Shown here: one piece after another, positions 8,162 to 15,938 of the stretch
Numbering within the stretch: the first letter of the stretch is position 1
How the letters are laid out: each line of letters begins with the position of its first letter
Source of the DNA: Nocardioides cavernae
GTDB taxonomy: Bacteria; Actinomycetota; Actinomycetes; Propionibacteriales; Nocardioidaceae
Length of the DNA stretch: 64,000 nt
Direction of reading: 5' to 3'
NCBI RefSeq assembly: GCF_013410035.1
Contig: NZ_JACCBW010000002.1
Location: 930,001 to 994,000 of the forward strand
Notes under the pieces: model-generated
Told to the model about the DNA's origin: nothing
Seen by the model: the letters and a program-made list of their open reading frames with translations, nothing else
Databases searched by the model: none
Made by a program: the position numbers and the translations under genes

Positions 8162-9861
8162 CGCACGCCCGCACCGACGCCCCGGCCCCGACGTCCCAGG
8201 CACTCCTCGAGCGCATCCGCGCGTCCGTCATCGGCGACGACCAGGTCATGCGCGGCCCCTACGGCCCGCGCCGGGTCACCTACGCCGACTACACCGCGTC
8301 GGGGCGCAGCCTGACGTTCATCGAGGACTTCATCCGCGACGAGGTGCTCCCGGCGTACGCCAACACCCACACGGAGGCGAGCGGTACCGGTCTCCAGACC
8401 ACGCGGCTGCGCGAGGACGCCCGTCGCATCATCCGCGACGCCGTCGGCGGGGACGACGAGACGGTCGTCGTGTTCTGCGGGTCCGGCAGCACCGCCGCGA
8501 TCGACAAGCTGATCGGGATCCTCGGTCTCCGGATCCCCGCCGGGCTCGACGACCGCTACGACCTCAGCGCCGCGATCCCGGCCGACCAGCGGCCGGTCGT
8601 CTTCATCGGCCCGTTCGAGCACCACTCCAACGAGGTCAGCTGGCGCGAGACCATCGCCGACGTCGTCACCATCCGCGAGGACGCCGACGGCCGCGTCTCC
8701 CTCGACCACCTTCGCGAGGAGCTCGAGCGCCACGCCGACCGGCCGCTCAGGATCGGCTCCTTCTCGGCCGCATCCAACGTCACCGGGATCGTCACCGACA
8801 CCGAGGGTGTCGCCGACCTGCTCCACGAGCACGGCGCCCTGAGCTTCTGGGACTTCGCCGCCTGCGCGCCCTACGTCGACATCGAGATGTACGGCCCCGG
8901 CCGCTCGCGCAAGGACGCGATCTTCATCAGCCCGCACAAGTTCATCGGTGGCCCCGGGACGCCGGGCGTGCTGGTGGTGCGCCGCGAGCTGATGGCCAAC
9001 CGGGTGCCGGTCGTGCCCGGCGGCGGCACCGTCATGTACGTCAACCCGACCGAGCACCGCTACCTCGACGACAAGGCCCACCGCGAGGAGGGCGGCACCC
9101 CCGCCATCGTCGAGTCGATCCGTGCCGGGCTGGTCTTCCAGCTCAAGCAGGCCGTCGGTGTCGAGACGATCCAGGCGCACGAGGAGGAGCTGCTCCAGCG
9201 GGCCGTCGAGGCGTGGCGCGCCGAGCCGACGCTGCAGATCCTCGGCAACCTCGACGCCCAGCGCCTCTCGATCGTGAGCTTCGTGGTCAAGGCGCCCGAC
9301 GGGACCTACCTGCACCACAACTTCGTGGTCGCCCTGCTCAACGACCTCTTCGGGATCCAGACGCGCGGCGGCTGCTCGTGCGCCGGCCCCTACGGCCACC
9401 GGCTGCTCGACATCGACCTCGACCGCAGCCACCAGTTCGAGGCGCAGATCGCGGGCGGCTGCGAGGGGATCAAGCCCGGCTGGGTCCGGGTGAACTTCAA
9501 CTACTTCGTCGACGAGGAGGTCTTCTCCTACGTCGTGGAGGCCGTGCGCCTCGTCGCACGGGAGGGCTGGCGGCTGCTGGGGGACTACCGCTTCGACCCG
9601 CTGACCGGCCTCTGGCACCACCGCACCGGCGCCGTCGAGCCGCCGATGCGGCTCTCGCTCGTGTCGTACGCCCCCGACGGGACGATGACGTGGCCCGCGC
9701 ACACGCAGACGGCCCCCGTCTCGGTGCTCCGGGAGCACCTCGACGAGGGCCGCGCGATCATGGCCGCCGCGTCGCCGCCGGACTGGTCGGACACCGCCCA
9801 CCTGGGTGCCGACTTCGACGACCTGCGCTGGTTCGCCCTGCCCGCCTGCTCGATGGGCTGA
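8158..9861 (+). CDS. Class V aminotransferase-fold PLP protein (cysteine desulfurase-like)
   Basis: This 567-residue protein has a fold-type I PLP core: VVFCGSGSTAAIDKLIG for cofactor phosphate binding, SFWDFAACAPYVDIEM with the pyridine-binding Asp, and SPHKFIGGPGTPGVLVV, where the Lys is the likely Schiff-base residue. It is longer than typical NifS/SufS enzymes (about 400 aa). A Cys-bearing loop TRGGCSCAGPYGH sits where desulfurases have their catalytic Cys. The C-terminal 130 residues look like an added domain. Reaction and substrate are not known. Starts with GTG overlapping the GDPD stop. Confidence 0.82.
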   Translation: MTHARTDAPAPTSQALLERIRASVIGDDQVMRGPYGPRRVTYADYTASGRSLTFIEDFIRDEVLPAYANTHTEASGTGLQTTRLREDARRIIRDAVGGDDETVVVFCGSGSTAAIDKLIGILGLRIPAGLDDRYDLSAAIPADQRPVVFIGPFEHHSNEVSWRETIADVVTIREDADGRVSLDHLREELERHADRPLRIGSFSAASNVTGIVTDTEGVADLLHEHGALSFWDFAACAPYVDIEMYGPGRSRKDAIFISPHKFIGGPGTPGVLVVRRELMANRVPVVPGGGTVMYVNPTEHRYLDDKAHREEGGTPAIVESIRAGLVFQLKQAVGVETIQAHEEELLQRAVEAWRAEPTLQILGNLDAQRLSIVSFVVKAPDGTYLHHNFVVALLNDLFGIQTRGGCSCAGPYGHRLLDIDLDRSHQFEAQIAGGCEGIKPGWVRVNFNYFVDEEVFSYVVEAVRLVAREGWRLLGDYRFDPLTGLWHHRTGAVEPPMRLSLVSYAPDGTMTWPAHTQTAPVSVLREHLDEGRAIMAAASPPDWSDTAHLGADFDDLRWFALPACSMG

Positions 9862-9866
9862 GGCCG

Positions 9867-10172
9867 CTACGCCCTGCGGCGCGCGGGCCAGACCGTCGCC
9901 GCGAGCCCGGCCGCGCCGGCGGCCAGCCACGGGATCGGCATCAGCCAGCGGAGCTCGGAGGTGTCGACGACGTCGCCCTGGACGAGGGCCCACACCAGGA
10001 CCATGCCGGCGAAGGCGACGCCCATCACGAGCTGGCCGATGTTGACCGGGTGGAGTCCCGACGGCTTGTCGGGGGCGTCGAGCGGGCCGACCATGGGCTC
10101 GTCGTACGTCGTGGTGCCGTAGATGTCCGTGTCGTACGCGCTGTCGTAGCTGCTGTCGGTGTTCTCGGTCAT
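9867..10172 (-). CDS. Small membrane protein downstream of LiaF/PspC gene
   Basis: This 101-residue protein has an acidic, Tyr/Asp/Thr-rich N-terminus (about 1-38) followed by two membrane segments (IGQLVMGVAFAGMVLVWALV, and a second near 78-95) and a basic end PARRRA. The start has a good GAGGAG ribosome site. It follows the PspC-LiaF-like gene by 11 bp and so probably belongs to the same envelope-stress operon. No named family recognised. Confidence 0.75.
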   Translation of the reverse strand: MTENTDSSYDSAYDTDIYGTTTYDEPMVGPLDAPDKPSGLHPVNIGQLVMGVAFAGMVLVWALVQGDVVDTSELRWLMPIPWLAAGAAGLAATVWPARRRA

Positions 10173-10183
10173 GGCGCTGCTCC

Positions 10184-11452
10184 TCAGGCCGCTTCGCGGA
10201 CGATGATCTCGCCGCCGACCAGGTCGATGGTGATGGACATGTCGGGGACGTCGTCGCCGCCGTCGACGAACCCGGTCTCGGTGACGTCGAACCCGCCGAC
10301 GGTGCGGTCGAAGATGCGGGCCTGCCCGCCGACCACCTGGGCGCGGACGTCGACGTCCATGCCCTCGGGCACGACCACCTCGACCCTGCCGCCGACGCCG
10401 TCGACCGTGATGTCGCGACCGTCGAGGGCGTCGACGTCGGTGACCTCGGACAGGTCGAGGGTGAAGCGGCCGCCGCCGAAGTCGTACGACTCCTGCACGT
10501 CGCTCGCCTCGGTCGGGGCGTAGTAGCGGTTCTCGTCACCGATCTGGTGGCTCGCGGTGGCACCCGCCGTGGCGATCGCCGCGACCAGGCCGACCGCGAT
10601 CAGCCCGCCGGCGCGACCCCAGAAGGAGCCGACGACCAGCATGAGGGCGGTGATGCCGAGGGCGAGTGCGGGGTAGGCGCTGTCCGCCACGGCGACCCCG
10701 GCGAGGTCGACGACGCCGAGCACGCCCTCGGCCAGCGCGATGAGCGCGAGGGTGAAGAAGAACAGGATCGGACCATTCTTGCGCGGGTTCCGCGGCCGGG
10801 GGGCCGGGGCGTGCTGCTGCCACCTGCCCGGGTCGCTCGGCGGCAGGTACGAGCTCGCGTAGGTGTCCGCGTAGGTGTCCGCGTAGGTGTCCGCGTAGGT
10901 GTCCGGGTAGGTGTCCGCATGGGCCTCAGGGTGGTCCTGCGCGTGGGGAGCCGCCGGTGCGGTCGGCTCGCTGCCGTAGCCGCTCGTGGGCGGCGGGGCG
11001 TCCTTCTGCTTCCTGTGCAGGAACCACACGACGCCCGCGGCGATGATCGCGAGCGGCCACGGGAACCAGAACGCTCCGGCCCAGTCGCCGAGGCCGGCGA
11101 GGACGGCGAGCACCCCGACGCCCAGGAGGGCGAGGCGGCGGCTGCGCTGGTCGAGGCCGAGCGGCTCGTCCTGCGTGCCCTCCTCGGGCACCAGGACCCA
11201 CGCGCCGACGTAGAGGAGGAGGCCGGCTCCGCCGAAGAACACGGCCACCACCAGCGCGACCCGCACGATGATGGCGTCGACGTCGAGGTGGCGGGCGATG
11301 CCGCCGGCGACGCCGGCGATGTGCCGGTCGGTGACGCTGCGCCGCAGGCGGGAGAGGTCCTTCACCTCGTCGCGGCTCACGCGGGGGCCCGACGGGGGTG
11401 GGCCGCCGGGGCCGGGCTGCTCGGTGTCTGTGGTGGGGCGGGCGTTGTCCAT
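10184..11452 (-). CDS. PspC domain protein with LiaF-like C-terminal domain
   Basis: The 422-residue protein begins with a Pro-rich cytosolic tail. A PspC domain follows (DRHIAGVAGGIARHLDVDA, about 42-110), then a second membrane pair, a linker with four-residue (A/P)DTY repeats (encoded by 10859-10918), further membrane helices, and a C-terminal beta-rich domain typical of LiaF/DUF2154 proteins. LiaF-type proteins restrain an envelope-stress histidine kinase. It is divergent from a kinase that itself carries a PspC domain, with its response regulator next, so these genes likely form one cell-envelope sensing module. Confidence 0.88.
   Translation of the reverse strand: MDNARPTTDTEQPGPGGPPPSGPRVSRDEVKDLSRLRRSVTDRHIAGVAGGIARHLDVDAIIVRVALVVAVFFGGAGLLLYVGAWVLVPEEGTQDEPLGLDQRSRRLALLGVGVLAVLAGLGDWAGAFWFPWPLAIIAAGVVWFLHRKQKDAPPPTSGYGSEPTAPAAPHAQDHPEAHADTYPDTYADTYADTYADTYASSYLPPSDPGRWQQHAPAPRPRNPRKNGPILFFFTLALIALAEGVLGVVDLAGVAVADSAYPALALGITALMLVVGSFWGRAGGLIAVGLVAAIATAGATASHQIGDENRYYAPTEASDVQESYDFGGGRFTLDLSEVTDVDALDGRDITVDGVGGRVEVVVPEGMDVDVRAQVVGGQARIFDRTVGGFDVTETGFVDGGDDVPDMSITIDLVGGEIIVREAA
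10859..10918 (-). repeat. Five tandem 12-bp repeats inside the PspC-LiaF gene
   Basis: Five back-to-back units of GTAGGTGTCCGC (one with a final G) encode a four-residue (A/P)DTY repeat in the linker between membrane domains. Near-identical DNA units imply copy number can change by slippage without breaking frame. Confidence 0.85.
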
Positions 11453-11527
11453 GCCTCAACTCTCGTCGCGTCGGGTGGCTCGCACCATCGGGGACAGCCC
11501 TGATTCGCAGCCGGTGCGCCGGGGTCC

Positions 11528-11549
11528 GGCTCAGGGTCGGCTCGGGGTC
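11528..11549. promoter_or_regulatory. 11-bp direct repeat between divergent PspC genes
   Basis: GGCTCAGGGTC is followed at once by GGCTCGGGGTC (10 of 11 identical) in the 143-bp region between the PspC-LiaF gene and the kinase gene. It could be a binding site for the adjacent LuxR-type regulator; this is inference from position only. Confidence 0.3.
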
Positions 11550-11595
11550 AGTCCTCATGGTCGCGCACCCCCGCGCCTGCGACGATGGAGCCACG

Positions 11596-12915
11596 ATGAC
11601 GCCCAGCTCCGCCTCCCTCCCCCCGGCCGCGCCGGCCCGACCCGGTGGGTCGCGCCGCGCCTACCGCGACATCAACGCCGCGATCGCCGGCGGGGTGGCG
11701 TCCGGGCTCGGCGAGCACCTCGCGGTGCCGGTGCTCTGGGTGCGCGGCTTCTTCGTCGCCACCGCGTTCCTGGGCGGGTTCGGCCTCATGCTCTACGCCG
11801 GGCTCTGGATGTTCCTGCCGGGCGACCAGCGCTTCGACGTCGGCGCCCCCGGTCTGGAGAGCGCGAGCCGCACCGGCAAGCGCCCGGGTCGACGGTCCCG
11901 GTTGCGCGACGCCGGGCCCGCGATCGCCCTGGGGGCACTGTTCTTCGGCGTCGTCCTCGGCGTCGAGGGCATCTTCGGCAACGGCGTGCTGTTCTGGCCG
12001 GTCGTCCTCGGCGTCGCCGGGGTCGGGCTGCTGTGGCGGCAGGCCGACGAGGCGCAGCGCGAGCGCTGGATGGACTCCTCGGGGCGCATCGACCCCTTCC
12101 GGGCGATCTTCGGCAGCGGCGGGTGGGCCGCCTACGGCCGGATCGCCGCCGGTCTCGGCCTGATCATCACCGCGCTCTCCGTCTTCGCCGTCGCCGCCGG
12201 GCAGGCGCGCTTCGCCGTTCCCGTGCTCGTGTCCGGCCTGCTCGGCCTGCTCGGGCTGGCGATCGTCGTCGGGCCCTGGGTGGTGCGGCTCGCCAGCGAC
12301 CTGTCTGCCGAGCGCGTCGAGCGCGTACGCACCCAGGAGCGCGCCGACATGGCCGCCCACCTCCACGACTCGGTGCTCCAGACCCTCGCGCTCATCCAGA
12401 AGAACGCCCACGACTCCACCACCGTCGCCCGTCTGGCGCGCTCGCAGGAGCGGGACCTGCGCCAGTGGCTCTTCGAGGCCGAGACCTCCGACGCGACCAC
12501 GCTCGCCGGCGCTCTCAAGGAGATGGCCGCCGACGTCGAGTCGCAGCACCCGGTCGTGGTGGACGTCGTGACGGTCGGCGACTGCGACCTCGACGAGGCG
12601 CTGCGCCCGGTCGTGCTTGCCGCCCGCGAGGCCGTCGTCAACGTGGCCAAGCACGCCGGCACCGAGCGCGCCGACGTCTACGCCGAGACGACCGGCTCCG
12701 CGGTCGACGTCTTCGTGCGCGACCGGGGCGCGGGCTTCGACCTCGACGCCGTCGCGACGGATCGGCACGGCGTGCGCAACAGCATCGTGGACCGGATGTC
12801 GCGGCACGGCGGGAGCGCGGACGTACGCTCGGCTCCCGGCGAGGGCACCGAGGTCCGCCTGCACATGCCCCGCACGTCCCACTCCTCCTCCCACACCGAC
12901 CAGGAGCACCGATGA
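11596..12915 (+). CDS. Sensor histidine kinase with N-terminal PspC domain
   Basis: The 439-residue protein has a PspC domain (about 20-80, DINAAIAGGVASGLGEHLAV), then further membrane helices to about residue 232. A DHp region has the HisKA_3-type box AHLHDSVLQ with phosphorylated His near 257. The ATPase domain has AAREAVVNVAKHAG (N-box) and DRGAGFDLD. Kinases of this type autophosphorylate and pass phosphate to NarL/LuxR regulators; the next gene encodes one and overlaps by 4 bp (ATGA). Signal is probably envelope stress, inferred from the divergent LiaF-like gene. Confidence 0.9.
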   Translation: MTPSSASLPPAAPARPGGSRRAYRDINAAIAGGVASGLGEHLAVPVLWVRGFFVATAFLGGFGLMLYAGLWMFLPGDQRFDVGAPGLESASRTGKRPGRRSRLRDAGPAIALGALFFGVVLGVEGIFGNGVLFWPVVLGVAGVGLLWRQADEAQRERWMDSSGRIDPFRAIFGSGGWAAYGRIAAGLGLIITALSVFAVAAGQARFAVPVLVSGLLGLLGLAIVVGPWVVRLASDLSAERVERVRTQERADMAAHLHDSVLQTLALIQKNAHDSTTVARLARSQERDLRQWLFEAETSDATTLAGALKEMAADVESQHPVVVDVVTVGDCDLDEALRPVVLAAREAVVNVAKHAGTERADVYAETTGSAVDVFVRDRGAGFDLDAVATDRHGVRNSIVDRMSRHGGSADVRSAPGEGTEVRLHMPRTSHSSSHTDQEHR

Positions 12916-13574
12916 CCCAGACCACCGCTGGACCCGTGCGCGTCGTCCTCGTCGACGACCACGCGATGTTCCGTGCCGGGGTGCGCGCCGAGCTCGCCTC
13001 CGCCGGCGCCGGTGTCGTGGAGGTCGTCGGCGAGGCCGCTGACGCCGATGCTGCGATCGGCGTCGTCGGCGACCTCAGGCCCCAGGTGGTCCTGCTCGAC
13101 GTGCACCTCCCCGGCGGGGGAGGCGTCGAGGTGATGCGTCGCCAGCCGTCGCCCGACACCCTCTACCTCGCGCTGTCGGTGTCCGACGCCGCGGAGGACG
13201 TGATCGGCACGATCCGCGGTGGCGCGCGCGGCTACGTCACCAAGACGATCACCGGCCCCGAGCTCGTCGACGCGATCAACCGGGTCGCGGGAGGCGACGC
13301 CGTCTTCTCGCCGCGGCTCGCGGGCTTCGTGCTCGACGCCTTCGCCGGGTCGATCGACGTCGCCGCCGTCGACGAGGACCTCGACCGGCTCACCGAGCGT
13401 GAGCGCGAGGTGATGCGGCTGATCGCCCGCGGCTACGCCTACAAGGAGGTCGCGAAGGAGCTCTTCATCTCGGTGAAGACGGTCGAGACCCACATGTCCT
13501 CGGTGCTGCGCAAGCTGCAGCTCTCGAGCCGCCACGAGCTGACCAAGTGGGCCTCGGACCGGCGTCTGCTGTGA
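12912..13574 (+). CDS. NarL/LuxR-family response regulator
   Basis: The 220-residue protein has a receiver domain with acidic pair VLVDDHAMF (15-16), phosphoacceptor Asp 63 in LLDVHLPG, and conserved Lys in GYVTKTI. A LuxR helix-turn-helix follows (LTEREREVMRLIARGYAYKE, then KTVETHMSSVLRKL). It is translationally coupled to the upstream PspC-kinase. Likely targets include the divergent PspC-LiaF operon, by analogy with LiaFSR systems. Confidence 0.93.
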   Translation: MTQTTAGPVRVVLVDDHAMFRAGVRAELASAGAGVVEVVGEAADADAAIGVVGDLRPQVVLLDVHLPGGGGVEVMRRQPSPDTLYLALSVSDAAEDVIGTIRGGARGYVTKTITGPELVDAINRVAGGDAVFSPRLAGFVLDAFAGSIDVAAVDEDLDRLTEREREVMRLIARGYAYKEVAKELFISVKTVETHMSSVLRKLQLSSRHELTKWASDRRLL

Positions 13575-13642
13575 CGCCGTAACCGCCTCCCGGTGGGTGG
13601 GTGAGGATTGACAAGTCCTCCCTGACCCGAAACGGTCGACGG

Positions 13643-15073
13643 ATGACGGACACCGCCACCAACGCCCACCTCGACGACGAGGACAGTGAGCTCAAGCGGT
13701 CGATCACGGGCCGCCTGCTGTTCTTCTACACGCTCGGCGACGTCCTCGGGTCGGGCATCTACGTCCTCATCGGCCTCGTCGCCGCGGCCGTCGGCGGCGC
13801 CTTCTGGATCGCCTTCGCGCTCGGTGTCACCGTCGCGGCGATCACCGGTTCGGCGTACGCCGAGCTTGTCACGAAGTACCCCCGCGCGGCCGGTGCGTCC
13901 CTCTACGTCAACAAGGCGTTCGGCAACCGTCCCCTGACCTTCCTGGTCACCGTCTCGTTCCTGGCCGCGAGCATGGCGGCATCCGGCTCGCTCGCCGTCG
14001 GGTTCGCGTCCTACTTCTCCGAGGTGTGGTCGGCGCCGCCGGCGCTCCTCGTGTCGCTGGTGTTCGTCGCGCTGCTGGTGGTCGTGAACTTCATCGGCAT
14101 CACCGAGTCGGTCTGGATGAACATGCTGATGACCTTCGTCGAGGTCGCCGGCCTGCTGATCGTGATGCTCATCGGCATCATCCACGTCGCGCAGGGTGAC
14201 GCCGACTTCGGCGTCCTGACCCGCATCGACGTGTCCGGCGACTACGGCAGCCCGGCGCTGGCGGTCCTGGCCGGCATCTCGTTCTCGTTCTTCGCCATGA
14301 CCGGCTTCGAGAACACCGCCAACGTCGCCGAGGAGACCATCGACCCCTACAAGGCGTTCCCGCGCTCGCTGGTCGGCGGCATGGTGGTCGCCGGTCTCGT
14401 CTACGTCCTGGTGTCCATGGCGGCGGCACTGACCGTGCCCACCGAGACGCTCGCGACGTCCGACGCGGCGCTCCTCGAGGTCGTCAAGCAGGGGATCCTG
14501 CCCTTCTCGACCGACTTCATGGCCACGCTCTTCTCGGTGATCGCGCTCATCGCGATCACCAACACCACGCTGGTCACTATCGTCACGCAGCCGCGGGTGC
14601 TCTACGGGATGGCCCGCGAGGACGTCGTGCCGGGCGTGTTCGCCAAGATCCACCCCGTCCGCCGCAGCCCCTGGGTCGGCCTCATCTTCTCCGGCGCCGT
14701 GGTGGGCTCCCTGCTGGTGATCGGCACGCTCGTCACCGAGGCCGGCGGCGGCATCGACCTGGTCGGCCGGCTCGCCACCGTAACGGTGGTGCTGCTCCTG
14801 GCGATCTACGCCATCGTGATCGTGGCCTGCCTCCGCCTGCGCGGTCGCGACGAGGACCACCCGTTCTTCCGCGCCAACACGCCGCTCCTCTTCCTCGGCC
14901 TGGTCGGCAACCTCGCAATCCTCTACTTCACCATCTACGACGACCCCACCTCGCTCCTGTGGTGCGCCGGCCTGCTCGGCGTCGGGCTCGTCCTGTTCCT
15001 CGCCGAGTACTTCTTCGGTAGCAAGGGGACCGGCTCCAAGGCGCCGGACCTCGACGACGTCAAGGGAGTCTGA
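13643..15073 (+). CDS. APC-family amino acid permease
   Basis: The 476-residue protein begins MTDTATNAHLDDEDSELKRS and has about 12 membrane helices with the APC hallmark in helix 1 (GDVLGSGIYVLIGLVAAAVG) and the helix 6 motif FSFFAMTGFENTANVAEE. It probably imports an amino acid or related amine with a proton; the substrate is unknown. I chose ATG 13643 over an in-frame GTG at 13601 because the extra residues do not fit the family. A universal stress protein gene follows after 2 bp and is surely cotranscribed. Confidence 0.88.
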   Translation: MTDTATNAHLDDEDSELKRSITGRLLFFYTLGDVLGSGIYVLIGLVAAAVGGAFWIAFALGVTVAAITGSAYAELVTKYPRAAGASLYVNKAFGNRPLTFLVTVSFLAASMAASGSLAVGFASYFSEVWSAPPALLVSLVFVALLVVVNFIGITESVWMNMLMTFVEVAGLLIVMLIGIIHVAQGDADFGVLTRIDVSGDYGSPALAVLAGISFSFFAMTGFENTANVAEETIDPYKAFPRSLVGGMVVAGLVYVLVSMAAALTVPTETLATSDAALLEVVKQGILPFSTDFMATLFSVIALIAITNTTLVTIVTQPRVLYGMAREDVVPGVFAKIHPVRRSPWVGLIFSGAVVGSLLVIGTLVTEAGGGIDLVGRLATVTVVLLLAIYAIVIVACLRLRGRDEDHPFFRANTPLLFLGLVGNLAILYFTIYDDPTSLLWCAGLLGVGLVLFLAEYFFGSKGTGSKAPDLDDVKGV

Positions 15074-15075
15074 GC

Positions 15076-15519
15076 ATGCACGTCATCGTCGCCACGGACG
15101 GTTCGAGGCAGTCGCTCGCAGCCGCCAAGCACCTCAAGTCCTTCGCGGACCCGACCAAGGTCACCGCGGTCTCCGTGGTCGCCGTGGTCCGACCGCTGGC
15201 GTCGGTCGCCTTCGCCGACGACCTGTCCGAGGGTCGGCTCGACGGGACGTTCCGCGACGCCGCGCAGAGCGCCGTCGACACCATCGCCGCGGTCTTCGAG
15301 GGCTGGGGACCGAAGGTCAACAAGCGCATCCGCAGCGGGTCCGCGGCCAACGAGATCATCAAGGCCGCCAAGCAGTACGACGCCGGGCTCGTGGTGGTGG
15401 CCGCGGGTGGCCGCGGCCTGAGCGACAGCGTCCTCGTCGGCAGCACGGCGCAGCGCGTCCAGCACTACGCACCCTGCCCCGTGCTCGTCGTACGTCCCGC
15501 GCCCCGCAAGCGGAAGTAG
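15076..15519 (+). CDS. Universal stress protein (UspA family)
   Basis: The 147-residue single Usp domain starts MHVIVATDGSRQSLAAAKHL and has the ATP-binding pattern G-2x-G-9x-G(S/T) seen as GGRGLSDSVLVGSTAQRV near the C-terminus, so it likely binds nucleotide. It is encoded 2 bp after an APC permease. Fused or paired permease-Usp units are common, suggesting it modulates the transporter. Confidence 0.92.
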   Translation: MHVIVATDGSRQSLAAAKHLKSFADPTKVTAVSVVAVVRPLASVAFADDLSEGRLDGTFRDAAQSAVDTIAAVFEGWGPKVNKRIRSGSAANEIIKAAKQYDAGLVVVAAGGRGLSDSVLVGSTAQRVQHYAPCPVLVVRPAPRKRK

Positions 15520-15533
15520 CGCCGCGCCGGCCG

Positions 15534-15539
15534 TAGGGT
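15534..15539 (+). promoter_or_regulatory. Putative -10 hexamer (TAGGGT), leaderless start
   Basis: Ends 7 bases before the ATG at 15547; fits TAnnnT. Confidence 0.45.
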
Positions 15540-15546
15540 GTCCGCC

Positions 15547-15903
15547 ATGGAGACCCTGCGCCTGGTGCTGCTCTTCGTCCACATCCTCGGCTTCGCGGCG
15601 CTGCTCGGCGGCCTGCTCGTGCAGGTGCGCGAGCCGTCCAAGTCGGTCAACGCGCTGATGCGCGACGGTGCCGGGACGGCGTTCCTCGCCGGCCTGCTCC
15701 TGGTCGGGGTCCTCGAGGCCGGCGACGGCGACGTCAACCACGCCAAGATCGGCGTGAAGTTCGCGATCGGCCTCGTGATCCTCGTGCTCGTGATGGTCAA
15801 CCTGCGCAAGCCGAGCATCCCGCAGGGGCTCTACTTCGCGCTGCTGGGCCTGACGGTCGTCAACATCGCGGTCGCGGTCTTCTGGTCGCCCGCCCACGCC
15901 TGA
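15547..15903 (+). CDS. Small four-helix integral membrane protein
   Basis: The 118-residue protein METLRLVLLFVHILGFAALL has four hydrophobic segments (about 3-25, 44-60, 72-92, 96-114). A similar small protein with a His in helix 1 occurs widely in actinobacteria, but I cannot give a function. ATG 15547 is preferred to GTG 15538 because a TAGGGT hexamer ends 7 bases upstream and the GTG overlaps it. Confidence 0.75.
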   Translation: METLRLVLLFVHILGFAALLGGLLVQVREPSKSVNALMRDGAGTAFLAGLLLVGVLEAGDGDVNHAKIGVKFAIGLVILVLVMVNLRKPSIPQGLYFALLGLTVVNIAVAVFWSPAHA

Positions 15904-15923
15904 GGCCTGTCCCACCTGCCGCA

Positions 15924-15929
15924 TAGGCT
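15924..15929 (+). promoter_or_regulatory. Putative -10 hexamer (TAGGCT) of the helicase gene
   Basis: Ends 9 bases before the ATG at 15939, consistent with a leaderless or nearly leaderless transcript. Confidence 0.4.
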
Positions 15930-15938
15930 GGGTGGGTC

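Noticed and set aside
13608..13636. Promoter with perfect -35 TTGACA upstream of the APC permease
   Set aside because: TTGACA is present at 13608-13613, but no acceptable -10 occurs at 16-19 bp; left unannotated.
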